Program-made: the position numbers and the translations under genes
The notes under the pieces: generated by a model
What the model was told of the DNA's origin: nothing
Seen by the model: only the letters and a program-made list of their open reading frames with translations
Database searches by the model: none
NCBI GenBank assembly: GCA_004194705.1
Contig: SADC01001291.1
Coordinates: 868,001-932,000, forward strand
Length of the DNA: 64,000 bases
Source: Ditylenchus dipsaci
Taxonomy: Eukaryota > Nematoda > Chromadorea > Rhabditida > Anguinidae
Direction: 5' to 3'
In this document: piece by piece, positions 1-11,945 of the stretch
Layout of the letters: the number at the start of each line of letters is the position of its first letter
Position numbering within the stretch: the first letter of the stretch is position 1

Positions 1-278
1 CTGGCCGAAAATGACTAAGGTTGTTGGCAAATGCAGCCTTTCTGGGTCTAGGCGGCTTTTATAAATTCGGGCAGTAATTTGGTTATGCATGTATTTAGAG
101 ACTTTTTTGACCAGGTTTTGTGACTAAAAATTAGAAGGATATTCACAAAATTTTGGGGGAGTTAGATGGCTATGGTTGGAATTGCTTAGGACACCCTGTA
201 TGTAGCCTTTTTTGGAAAAACCCCCAAAATTTTAGAGTAAAACTATTTTAACTGTTGTGATTCTTTATCTATGCCTAC
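1..278. other. intron of SMAD4, no coding signal
   Basis: The donor AAG/GTAGGC sits at 279/278 on the minus strand, inside the MH2 domain. The rest of MH2 is not found in this stretch, so the next exon must lie outside the window. Confidence 0.6.
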
Positions 279-3200
279 CTTGATAGCAGCCTGTTGGTAG
301 ATTACATGAGAGACATCTCCAGACACCCTCATGGACTCCCTATCCAAATAGTGGCTCTCGACATAGAGAGGCCGAGTGGACAAGCAGCGCACATACACCT
401 CACCCTCGTCAGTAACTTCCATAGCCATGCCATAAGCTATATTCCGGCGACAATCGTAGATTTGTTGGGTCTGCAGAGGACTCAAGCGTTCAGACAGTTT
501 GTTGGTGCCCAACTCAAAGTGCTCTTTTTGTTCACTATTCATTGACAGCGCTCCACAGTAGACCAATGGGTTAAAGAACTGACTCTGTTTGTGCACTGGC
601 TCATTGAACTCGTTGTAGCCAATCGAATAGATGGGTGTGTCTAAAATAGTTTTATTAATTTTATAATTTCTAGAAGGCTGAAACTGAAAGGCTGAATTTT
701 GCAAACTATTGTGTAGCTTAATTTCACCAACTATTGTGTAGCCCAGTATCTCAGCTTTCAAACCAGTTATCAAACTCTATTGAATGATAAAGAAAAGTTA
801 AAATTTTGGGAAGACAAAATAGGACCATTTATAAATTTAGCCATTGAAAACTAGGCCAATTTAAATTGGTTTTAAATAATTTTGAGTGAAACACCGAAAA
901 AGTTGTCAACAAATTAGGCCAATTCGCAATGGACCAATTTAAACTTGGGCTAGTTTTGCATTCACCCAATTTATAAATGGCTCAATTTTCTGCCTCCTAT
1001 TATTCTTGAAATCATGCAATGAATTTCGATGTATCGTTAGAAAGCTAAAATTCAGGGCTACATATTTGTCCGAAAAATCGACAGCTTAGATTAATTCAGT
1101 GAATAAATATGGTACTTACCATCTCTAAATGCATCCATTAGCGGGATACTCTTCTTAGAATTGATATTTTCGAAGATAGCCTCCACCAGCCTATTCATAG
1201 CCTTCTTGGTGCCCTTTTCCAAACACACACTCAACACACTCTTCAATGGCTTCAGCAGCTCCACTTTCCAGTCCACCTCATTGTCCTTATCATCCTTTTG
1301 CATTTGATCCATTTCCCCCAAAATGTCTTGAATTATGGCAGGGAAGTGGGGATTGGTTGTATTGACGTGAGACACCATGGCCAACAATTCCGTGGAAGTC
1401 ATTCCACTGGATACACAACCTGACAGTTGACGCTTTTTCATCGCTGGAGAGCCATTGGCTGAGTCACTATGTGGTCTTTTATTTTTGCAAAGGGGACCCC
1501 GCTGCTCCACCTCAATGTCCTTAATTGGACTGGAGTAGTGGAAAGTGTCCAGCTTGAGGGGTGGAGGGGTCACCTTGCCGTGACGATCAGAACATGGGGT
1601 AGAGCTGTTGGAGTTGGACTCATTGAGCAGGCGCACCAGAGCTGTGATGCTTAAAGGGAACTGCTGCATGAATTCGGCCAATTTTCGAGGTTGCTGTGTA
1701 TCTGAGCATATCTTTTGAGGTGGGTCTTCATCTTCAACTATCTGCAGAATATCTTCAGAGTCTTCTTGATGGCCTTTGGCTATGGAAACTGCAAAATGAG
1801 ATGTTTTAGTGAAAAAGTTGGAAAAAACTCAGGTTTGATTTTCAGTGAGCAATATAAAAATAAAAATTTGAAAAATTGTGCGACATGATCTTATACAGAA
1901 TGTAGCAAAAAAAGTTAATTGAAAATTTAGTAGGTGGGTTGATTTTCACACTTTTTTGGCCTTTACCCTCAGAAATCTCAAAGTTGACTTAATTCTGTAG
2001 AGCAGTCGTAAAAATGATCAAGACTCGCAGACCAAAATAAATATGAAGGATGATTTTGTTCCACCAACCTGTTTGTAATTCATGGCGAAGGGTTTCAGAG
2101 AAGTGATGTATCAAAGAGTCCATATCCAGTTCGTTCAGGCTGTCCAGAAAAGCTTTTCCCCACTAACTATAGCTTGTTTCTTAGCCTGCTCACTTGGTTG
2201 ACTGTCGTAGCGCAGTTGGCTCAACTTCTCAGCTATGCCTGGACTTAATTGGAGTGGCAGCGAGGTGTGAGTTTTGACCAGCTGCTCCTGTTGCTTCAGG
2301 TCTTCTGATCCAGACAAATGGTTAGAAGCAGGAATGGCACTTTCTGTGGTGCTATTAGGCTGAACCATAGCCAGAGCACTGGAGAAATCGGCTAACCACT
2401 GTTTAGACTGGGCACTTGAGGATAGGGACAGTGTCATGTCTGCTGTGGGCTTGAGGCTAAAATTTCGGTAGATTATATTAACTTTCAGCAGTATTTAACC
2501 AACGATACCTCTGTTTCCGGTGTCCTTCAGTACTATTGGAACTATTAACTGGAAGTTGGAGAGAGGCCACCTTGTGCTGCTCGATCATTTTCTGGATATA
2601 AGAAGCTGAAGAAGAGGAGCAAGCAGATGTGTTCAGAAAGTCCATCTGGAGGGGAGAGTGCTGCTTTGGAGGTGCCAGTGCGGGCTGACCACTCAACAGT
2701 CCCACTTCCTGACTATTTTCCAAAACCTGGTCGATATGACTGCTGCTGGAGGCGGCCACAGATCGCTGGTAGTGGAAGGGGTTGACACATACCGAGTCAC
2801 ACTTCATGTCAAAGGCAGCCTTGCACTGTGGCAAATGCTTGATCTCATTTTTGTGCAGCTCTGGCCAACGAAAACTGCAAATTTTTTTTATTAGCTATGA
2901 GTTCAGGGTTATTTCAAGCACTTACATTCTTGAGTAGACCACGTGAGGGAAGCCCTTGCGCCCAGCCACTTGAAGTCGACCATCTAAATTTAATGGTTAA
3001 ACTGGATTTTTTGTAAGGTTAGCTGGTCTACCTAGAGTGCGGGGAATAGTGACACATGGGGAGTTGGCATTCTGAACGCCTCCGTCATGAACTGCTTGGA
3101 TGAAAAAGTCAAGTTCATCCCGCTTGTCTCTAAGCCGTTTGATCAGGCTTTCAATGGCTTTTTTGCTGAAGTCTACGTCGGCTGACTAAATTGCAAATTA

Positions 3201-6200
3201 GTTAAGGGACATTGTGAAACATTTTGAGGAAATTGAAGTTCAGTAATTAGGAGCAATCAGTATTAACCAATCAACCGCCACCATCTTCCTTTTTATGGTA
3301 GATGTGGCAGTTAATAAAATCAAGGAATGACCAGACTGCTTACAACATGCAACATTTTCAAGAGTTTTAACTACCAAACAACAAAAATTATAATTCAGTC
3401 ACTTCCGTCGTGGCGTGTGAGCACCGTGGCGGAGTGGGAGCGTGCTGGGCCCATAACCCAGCGTAAAACCCCAAGTGCAGAATCAGTCCAGAAAACAGGT
3501 TTCAGAACCCAAAAAGTAAAAAAAATTCGCTCCAAGTGGACGACCACTTGGTAGTACCCTACAGGGGGTTTGGGGTACCATTTAGATGGTTGGAGCAGTA
3601 TCCAGGTGGTTTAGGTACCATGAGGTGGTTAGAGCCTGTCTGGATGATGTGAGCACTATTTAAATGATTTGGACACTATTCAGATGGTTTTGGTACTATC
3701 CAGGTGGTTTGGATAGATTGGGTAGTATACAGGTGGAAGATACCCTAAACACAGTCATTTACCTTGATATCTTAAGGCAAAAATTCAAATTTTGGCGAAA
3801 AAAGTTAAAAAAAAAGACTTTTTCTTCGAGAAAATAACATAAAAAACACTAAAAAAATATATGAAAAAAACCCAAGTGCACCCCCCCCCCTTGGGAGGGG
3901 GTGCACTTGGGGGGGGGGGTGAGGGGTTGTGCACTTGGGGGTCTGTCATAACCCAGAGGTCGGTGGATCGAAAGTTTCGATTCGAAACCACCCGGTGCTA
4001 TATTTTTTCGACAAACTTTGAAATTTATTCTTTTTGTCGCAGGCCAACTTTAAAATCGTTTTTCCATAATTTTTATTGGAACTTTGTCGATCGTTCCCGA
4101 CATATTCAATGCTGAAAAATATACCTACCAAATTGAAATTCATCAAAAACTTGGTGATTGTATGACAGGATTCACTGCTGTACGGCAATCTAAGAGCTTG
4201 CCCACCCTCTGTTTGGCCGTTTTTTATCTCAGCTCTAGCCCTGTTGACCTGTTGCTGTTGTCTTTGGAGTTGTTGTCTGTCATGAACAATCAAGTCCTCC
4301 TCTCCATCACTTTCATTGTGGTGTGGTGGGACCAATATTGATCTCTTTTTGAGGGGTGCCACAATCCTGGGTTTGCTGTATTTAGAGGGTGATCCTAACT
4401 CTCCACCACCCACTTTTGGCTGTGAATCTTTAACACCTGGATTAGATTGCTGTCGTATTGGCGACAGTGCAGCCAGTGACTGGCTTGCCTTGGATGCTGC
4501 CAAACACTGCAACAACAATTGCTGCTGCTGGTCTACTGCTGCTGAGGTGGTTGGGATGACCATGGCTGGTTGCTGTTGGATTGGCGATGGTGTGTGATGT
4601 GGATTGTAGGTTGGCTGAGCCCCAAACAGCTGAGAATTAGCCGCACTACTGCCCTGTGCCTGCTGGTGTTGCTGTAACTTTTGGACCAGGGCCTGCAACA
4701 GTTGGGAGTTGAGCAGTTCCGAAGAGGCAGCTGGCACTCTCATAGTTGTGGACTGCATCTGTTGTTGACTATTTGATGAACTGGCAAGTTGCTGTTGCTG
4801 CTGGGTATGCAGTTGAGAAGCTAGCTGTAGTTGCTGCAAAGTACGCAATTGCTCGGCCATGGCATCTGTTGAAGGGGTCGGCTGCAATGGAGAGCCATGC
4901 AGAAGTTGATTGGTGTTCAGGCTGGGCAGCGGCGTAGTCAGTGACTGGAAAAAAGAGGCGTTTGGATTTAGATCTACTGCTGCGTTTTGTAGGGATTGGT
5001 TTCGCATTTGGGCTAGACATTCTGCTACCTCTAGCTCTCTTTCTTTGATACCTGAAAGCAATTTCGACGTTATGAAAAGTAAATGTGAATCATGAAATGG
5101 TTAAGTTTTGCAATAAATAGTTAAGTGCCGTACTCTGTTTAATTTTTCCCTCCCGCTTTCGGATAATAATACCCTCGGATAATGAACTTTTTTAATGAAG
5201 CAGTTTTTTGAATGCGTTCTTTTCTCCGAAAATTATCTCGAAATTCTTGAAATTTTGTTGATTTACGTAAAAAGTCATTTAGAAAAGACATCTTTTGACA
5301 TCAAAAGACTAAAAAGACATCTTTTTGTAAAAAGACATCTAGAGCTACAAACAATCCACCTATAAACCAATAGAAAATGCAATCGCTTATATTTATTAAG
5401 TTTTTACGTGCTTGAATACGAGCACCGTGGCGCAGTGGGAGCGTGCTGGGCCCATAACCCAGAGGTCGGTGGATCGAAACCACCCGGTGCTATGTCACAT
5501 TTTTTATGTCAAACACATAACCCAGAGGTCGGTGGATTGAACCCAAACGTTGCTGTGTGTCATTTTTGTCAAACTCTGGAAGGTCGATCTGAATAAAACA
5601 TGAGATTGAACTAAGATAGTTACCATTTTTTTCATAAAAACCTTGATCAATAATACTCATAACAATTTATTTAGCTAGTTAGAAAAGAGCTTACTCGAAA
5701 TCACGCTTGGCAGCACGCTGTTATGGATTCCAGCATTTAAGCCCATTCCTAACCCAACATATTGATTGAGGCTGTTGGAGGAGGAAATCGCACCATTGGA
5801 TGTGGGGTGGTGGATAGCTGATGGGTTGCTTGAAAACGCCGACCTTTCATGCATCTGCGGGTGGTGGTGCAGGTATTCTGAGTGAAGCATGGAGCAGATG
5901 ATGATGTGGGCGCTTGAGTTGTGGCTGCTGCTATGAGCGATAGGTTGAGCAACAGGTTACGGTGCTGCTGCTGCAAGGGATGGGATGTAGTGGCTGTAGA
6001 TATACCACTAGAAGAAGAAGGTAAATTGCTAGTGGTCAACTGTGGTGGCAAAGGAAGACTGGATTGGCTGCCAAGGTAACTGGAGTACTGTTGGCCAGTG
6101 GTTGTTGGAGTTGCTTCAGAAGAGGCTTCGTGAATTGAATAACCGCTCACTACTTCTGCACTGGAAGTTGGTTCACTATTACTCATCGACTTGGGCTCTA

Positions 6201-6211
6201 TGAGCTCATCC
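279..6211 (-). CDS. SMAD4: SMAD4/Medea co-Smad, partial at both ends, nine exons
   Basis: Common-mediator Smad of TGF-beta/BMP signalling, which pairs with receptor Smads and binds DNA. Exons I infer (minus): 6211-5695, 5051-4129, 3288-3276, 3181-3032, 2983-2926, 2874-2509, 2456-2069, 1788-1120, 640-279. The MH1 domain runs from the end of exon 2 (CHTITKFLM, matching helix 1) through exon 6. It holds [20 protein letters not shown] (the DNA-contacting hairpin) and the zinc ligands in CVTI, LPQC and [12 protein letters not shown]. The MH2 part (exon 9) has VRCLS, YLDRE and SGDVSHVIY, but its C-terminal half lies left of the window. Exon phases join cleanly from exon 2 onward. Exon 1 continues an open frame upstream of its acceptor, so the true start is not seen. 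About 480 Q/S-rich residues precede MH1, unlike known SMAD4, and the linker is long and divergent. Single-base frame breaks occur near 5965 and 2155. Confidence 0.9.
3420..3996 (+). pseudogene. tRNA-Met(CAU) split by an insertion in the anticodon arm
   Basis: The 5' half (acceptor strand, D arm, anticodon arm with CCCATAA loop) occupies 3420-3461. The 3' half starts again at 3947 with CATAACCCAG, then the variable loop, T arm and acceptor strand to about 3996. The intact copies at 5421 and 57598 show what the undisrupted gene looks like. The 3' half also carries a small internal duplication in the T loop (GAAAGTTTCGATTCGAAACC), so it is decayed. Confidence 0.85.
3461..3946. mobile_element. 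iteron-bearing insert inside a tRNA-Met, 10-bp TSD
   Basis: The insert is flanked by CATAACCCAG (3452-3461 and 3947-3956), a 10-bp target-site duplication. Its left end and the complement of its right end share CCCCAAGTGCA, and the right end repeats this word three times around a C/G-rich hairpin (3880-3935). Inside are degenerate units of roughly 28-30 bp related to CTATCCAGGTGGTTTGG (3565-3745) and a block (CCAAGTGGACGACCACTTGG, near 3533) also found near 30858 and 40451. The TSD length and iterated ends fit a non-autonomous MULE, but no transposase is present, so the class is inferred. Confidence 0.6.
5421..5491 (+). tRNA. tRNA-Met(CAU), elongator type
   Basis: A 71-nt cloverleaf: acceptor AGCACCG paired with CGGTGCT, D arm GCGC..GCGT, anticodon stem CTGGG/CCCAG with loop CCCATAA (anticodon CAT), T stem GGTGG/CCACC. 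The T loop is ATCGAAA rather than TTCGAAT. It is identical over its full length to the copy at 57598-57668. It lies in a SMAD4 intron, antisense to that gene. Confidence 0.85.
5515..5556 (+). pseudogene. tRNA-Met 3' fragment
   Basis: CATAACCCAGAGGTCGGTGG followed by a degenerate T loop and acceptor strand repeats the 3' half of the adjacent tRNA about 25 bp downstream of it. No 5' half is present. It looks like a partial duplication. Confidence 0.6.
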
Positions 6212-8330
6212 CTGCAAAATTAAATTGGTTTCAATTGTATTTTGATATTTTAAAGATAGGAACAGATTGCAACGAAATTCCAAAACATGAATTTACTATA
6301 TTTTTGTAGCTGAATAAAATAAAAATAGTATACATCCCGCGAACATAAAATGTCTTAAGGCAAACGTCTTAAGTATGAATTTTCTTATAAGTTCTGAAAT
6401 CTCAAAAACAAAAATTTATCTGAAAAAGTGGTAGGGGTCTCTTCCGAAGAACTACTTCTCGGGGCTATTTGGGTATTTTGAAGAAAAATAAAAAATCTGA
6501 TGTTGAAAACTATAATCTACATGGTTTCTCAAGCTATATGTGCAATTTCAAAGGGCCATTATTTCAAGGTTCGAAAATATGTGAACTCATCAACTTAGTT
6601 TTTCATGACATTTTTTTGGTATATAATGTCCGAAACACGATTTTCGTTTGGTTCCTTATTTAGCTTTAGTCCTGCGCTGTAGATAAATTTGTATGGGCAA
6701 TACCCAAACCATAAGTAAACCAAACAAAAATCGTGAAAAATTATGAATTTTAGGCAGACTTATTTTTTTTCGAAAAAATATATAGCGAATTACTATACTC
6801 CAACCCTTCTAGCTAGGTACCTAACTATCTCTCTCATGATAGACTTCAGGCTTCATAAAAACTAATTCAATGAGTTCTGCAAAGTCAACTATTATAAGCT
6901 GAAACTTCATTTTATTAAAACTTAAACAGACTAAAAATCATGTCTGCAAATGTCAAATTCACCAGTCCAACCATAAATTACATTTACTAGCCACAAAAAG
7001 AAAAAAAGGAAATGTACCGTATAACATCCAAAATTTAGAAAGAAATTTGGGAAAAGTGTGACAGCAAAAAAAGGAGAAGTATTTTTGAGAAGAAAATGAG
7101 ACAAGAGCCCCTTTCCGATTGATAAAGACACACGGTGCAAAAAAGTGAATTCGATTTAGACAATAACAAGACCAGACAATTGCACTAGAGGCAAGTTAAC
7201 GAGAAAAAAAATCAGTGAAAGAGATAATGCAAGTGTTGCCTAATCAGTAGTGCCCACATGTTTTTTTCTTTTCCTTCTATTTGGATGGTTTTGGCAAGAC
7301 AAAGAAAGAGTATGGGTTGAATCATACCCTTTTTTGTAGTTTGATTGTCAGGCCAGAGGATTGGGTACTTGGGGCTAGATTAGGGCAATGGTCACTAATT
7401 TAGCACACCAAAGATTAGAGCCTTGAGCAATATGGTCTATGTAAGCAGGATAAATTATGTGTAATATGTACATATAAATATGAGATTTATAACTACATAA
7501 TTTCAAAGTTCACTAATATATAAAAAAGAGCACTTTTAGAAATGTGAAATTTTCAAGGCTTTTTACCACGGCTATAGCTTTATAGGTTTTTGAAAGTTTT
7601 GAGAAATTTTCAATATTTTTCATTGCCAAAAAAGTTGCGAATAGAAGCTTTTTCAGAATTTAACTTTGAGGAAACAAAAAATTTACACACACTATGAGAT
7701 AAATAAGTAGAAGTTTCTTGGCAAAACATGACTACTATAAAATTTGCCTGATTTTGAACGATTAAATTTTTTTATATAGCTTATAAATTATTTGGCCCTA
7801 ACCGGTTTTACCAACATGGTTGCGGGTCAAACCACAGAAGGGTCCAAGTGAAGTGTTTTTGCCATTATATACAGTCGACTCTCTTAAACGGTAAAACAAA
7901 CTAAGTCGAGACAAATCCCATAACGAGAAACCTTTAATTTGGGGTCAAAAATATTGCTTGAATAGATCTTTTCCCGAAAGCAAAATTTTCGAACTTAAAC
8001 CAAAAGCATAGATGCAATCAAGCAAAGTCGAATCAGACAGACCTCTCCGAAAGCAAATAATAATGGTTGGCATGCCCTGTTTAACTCAAGCCTATGAAAA
8101 AACTAACGCTAACCTAGCGATCTCCAAAAATGGTCATTAACAGCTCTAAATCACCAATGTTCACAGCATCAGCATAAATCGAAAAAAAATTCAATCGAAT
8201 CGGCCATATATCCATGGAGAGTTAGCTGCTGTCTTACTATTCAAGCAAATCACATACACACATACCCTAAAAGATAGAACAGAGAAAGGGGAAAAATCGA
8301 ATAATAAAAAATAAAAGAGAGACACACACA
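6212..8330. other. gene-free stretch upstream of SMAD4 exon 1
   Basis: AT-rich, with no open frame that has family features or good splice flanks. It should be either the first intron or the 5' flank of SMAD4, because the exon at 6211 begins with an acceptor site. A short block near 6620 (TATATAATGTCCGAAACACG) recurs in inverted form near 18275 and, diverged, near 22340, so at least part is repeat-derived. Confidence 0.5.
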
Positions 8331-8720
8331 ATTGTGGCTGTCAGGGCTGGTTGGCTGGGTGGTTAGACATTCTCTCTAGACACACCACCACCACCAGCCC
8401 TGACGTCAACAACAACAGGGCAGGGAGGGGGTGTTAGACATGTAGAGGAAGGCAGACCAAAACACACGGCGCATGACTGGGGGTGCTGCTACTAGACTGG
8501 GGCAAACAAATCCAAGAGAAAAGGGGCAAAAATCGCTTTTTGTGGTAAACAACATTGGGGCAAGAGATGTTCTTTTTCTACAAATCTGAGGGGTGGAAGA
8601 GGAATTATAAATCAGTCTTGAGCTGATGCTTCAAGTTGTTTTGAATTAATTTTTGGCTCAGAGTTTGGTCTAACAACAACGTGTTGTTGTTGTTGATGCA
8701 GCAAACGAGGAACAAAAAAG
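8330..8720. promoter_or_regulatory. G+C-richer, possibly regulatory patch
   Basis: This patch stands out from its AT-rich surroundings. It holds CCACCACCACCAGCCC, a perfect CRE-type palindrome TGACGTCA (about 8400), a purine-rich run and an imperfect CAACAACAACGTGTTGTTGTTG dyad near 8678. No start codon with a usable frame was found. It could be a promoter or untranslated first exon of SMAD4. This rests on composition only. Confidence 0.3.
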
Positions 8721-11700
8721 TGTACGGTGTTTAGTTAGTCTAAAACATTACAACATAAAAACAGTTGAATAGTGGCATCGGGTAAAATGGTATGTAAGTA
8801 CAATATATCAGCTATATTTTTCAGCTTAGTGTCATTAGCAAAATTTTGCTTGAAGTTTGTTAAATGGTATTCACCCTAAAGGTGCCTAAATGGATGTTCT
8901 AATGCAATTTTAATTGTCGAAAATGAAAAAAATATTAGGTAGTTGGTACTTTTGGAAAAAAAATTTCAGGTATCTAGATACCCTTTTAGGTCGGATTAAC
9001 TTGGTAACTAAAAGTGAAATTCGGGGTTTCTCCGAAAACTGGTTACTATTCAATAGTAATCTTATTAGTTTTTTGTTATTTTTAGCAGAACATTCTATGA
9101 GACACTTTGGACTAGGACAATAGGACGAAGTCCAGCCGAGATGTTGGCTGGTTAAGCTTAAGTAATTGATGTCTAACGACTGTTTTAACAAAAAGAGGAT
9201 GTACTTCAAAATTTACAATGTTAATTTTTTTAATAAAAACAGTGGATTCAGAATCTATGAGAGACAATGCCAAATCAAAATACAAAAACACAAAATTTAG
9301 GAGCAAAAAATTATGAAATCTAGAGAGAACTAAATTTTAAGAAAATTCTCAATGCCATTTGTCTAAAATTCAACATATTTTTTAAACTAACTAAAAATAT
9401 TTTTTTAGTCAAATAATAGTGCATTCAACTAAATAATATACCAGTCTTACTTTCCGGCCATAAATTGTGTGTGAGTGTCTGAACAACAGTGAAAACATCA
9501 ACAAAAAATATTCAAGCACAACAATAACAACTATTTCGGCCAGCAATATCCCCTATGCTACTAAAACACAAGTAAACACCACTAAAAGTGCAGTCTTCTG
9601 AGAAGAATTTTTTCTTGCCGACAGCCAGGTTGTTTTTGCCTTTTTGCTGTGGCTGTCATTTTGTGAGTCGTCGCCAAAACACAAACCATTCTTCCTCCTT
9701 TCTTCTAGTACTCTTTTATCTACTACTTCTTCTATATGTCCAGCCAGCCAACTACTGCTACTCAAGACAGCCACAAAAAGAGGAAAAGAAATAGTTGCGT
9801 CATGCCTGCCTAGTCAATAGGCAGAAAAGAAGCATTTGTTGGTTAGTACTAGCAATGGCATTCACAGAATAAGGTGGAGCAGGGTGGAAAAAAGAGTGAA
9901 AAACAACAGGACTGGAATTCTCAAAAGTTGTGAAAAAAGATATTGTCAAATGTCAAAAGATAATTTTAGCTACTAATTCAAGCAGTCATTAGCTTGACTT
10001 TTTTGATGGCTAGTTAGCAGTCAGAGTTTTTTTGGAAAGTGAAAAAAAGTGTTTCACACAGACATACATACAGAAATGTCAGGCTTTAAATGGTACCCCT
10101 TTTGAAAGCAATAATTAACAAAAGTTTTTTTTAAAGAAAAGTGGTTTTTTAAATGTCAATATAGAGGCGGGATACATTTTTCATGAAAAAGTCAAGAGAG
10201 ATTGCGCGAAATTGCAGATAAAGTGGATACATTGCCAACAATCAAGTTCATAAAGATAAATGAAACTTCGCGGTGGTTTTTTGAGATTTTTTTCAAACCT
10301 TTATATGAATTTTCGGTGAGCGAAATCTCCTCGAAAATTCGAGTCAGAAAACAGATTTTTTTAACTTTTGGTTGCTGAAATTTGGCTATAAGTTGGAATA
10401 CAAACATTTTTAAAGAATACTGATCAGAGCAAGATTTTGTTAAATCCGGGTCCTAATTTTTTTACTATCTTGTAAGAAAATATCGAAAATTATTTTTTTT
10501 CCCACTTTTTACGTTCTCAATCGCACTCACAGATGTCGATTAAAAAAATATCACGAAAAAAATTATCCCGGTTTGATTTGTAGAGTAAAAAAGTGGGACT
10601 TACACGGGTCTCCGGAAAAAAATTCGAAAAAGGACAGCTGGAATTTTTACTCTTTTTGAAGAAATCTATTATCCAGCGCGTTTATTTAGCACGATAATAG
10701 TAATTTTTAGTACTCATTCCGATTTGTAAGCAAAATTTAGAAAAAAAAAGAAAAATTTGGAGTCCCAAAAAAACTTTTTGTAAAAGGACGATTCGCAGAG
10801 TCGGACTTACACATGGAAAATTTTATATAGAGATAGGAATTAAATACGGTTTAGAACTAAGTGGAGGTTCAACTTGACGTATGCCAGATTATTAAAGGGG
10901 TTTTAGCATAAACTACCAAAGTTTTTAGTTACCATAGCAAAGTTGAAGTAAACTAATATAAAATTTCATAAAGGGAACTTTTAAAGTGGCAACTTTCAGT
11001 ATACTTTGTTTATTATTAAAAAGGCGCTATAGTCTCCAAACCAATAAATTCCAGTTGTAGTGGTCTGCAAAGCGCGACTAATGGCAGCAGCAATAGCTGG
11101 AGATAGTAGAAAACCTTTATTTGCTTGCTCCATTCCTAGAATGGCTTTGGTGGTGTTCATGTGAATAAAGCTAGTCAGATTTGCTGGTGGTGTACGTGTC
11201 TAATAAGCAGTTCCCGGAATGGGTGGAGGAAAGCATGGGAAACATAAGCTACTCTAATTATAAATGTGGGGCACGACAATCTTTAAGCTTTCATCTCTAA
11301 AAGTACCCAATGCATACTCCTTTAACTACAAGGCCATTTGCAAAAAGAGGCGCCAATTGGGGATTTTGAAGTGAAAAAACAAAATACCCCACTAGTCCTT
11401 TGTTTGGACCAGCTATCTGATCGGAATGTAAGATTTGATTGAACAAAAGCTAATTTATTCGTCATACAACAGCAAAATAGACACTGCTAAAGTGTCTATT
11501 ACGACAAAGTGTTTGGCCCAGTCCCTGAGCCCATTTTTTTGGCCTGGTCTCTCTGTTGCTGTTTTTTTGGCTTGTGTTTAGGCGCAGGTTAGAACGAACG
11601 CTAGAACGATTGAAAGATGTATCGCGAGCAACAAAAAATTGGGAAAACATGTTTTAATTAAAATGCGCTAGCGTAACCTGCGCTTAAAACATAAGCAAAA

Positions 11701-11805
11701 AAGCCCTGCGATCATGGCGAGAGATGGGCTTAATTCTAAATAGAGGAAATATTATTTTTCATTTCAACAGCAATCGACATTGAAAAAACGGGGCTACTGG
11801 AATAT
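8720..11805. other. gene-free AT-rich stretch
   Basis: I see no coding exon. A patch at 9560-9800 is rich in CT and CAGCCAGCC-like words, similar in style to 8330-8720, 19040-19420 and 25740-26050, and may be regulatory. The open frames here are short and without family features. Confidence 0.4.
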
Positions 11806-11945
11806 ACCCACCCAATAATTTAGGCTTAGACCCGTAGGCTCAGGGCATATCCATTACTAACAAGATCTTTTATATAATTTTTTTTCAAAAATGACGGTTT
11901 TTAGGTACCCTCCAAAAATTATTGGGAAGGGTATATTCCAGTAGC
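11805..11945. mobile_element. short inverted-repeat element (MITE), about 140 bp
   Basis: The left end GCTACTGGAATATACCC is mirrored by GGGTATATTCCAGTAGC on the right, with CAATAATT just inside each arm. The copy at 28468-28617 has the same layout, and the poly-C elements at 27189, 51775 and 57220 have related ends. Confidence 0.65.

Noticed and set aside
3385..3554. Plus-strand open frame over the split tRNA
   Set aside because: It reads through the tRNA-Met 5' half and the inserted element; no coding signature.
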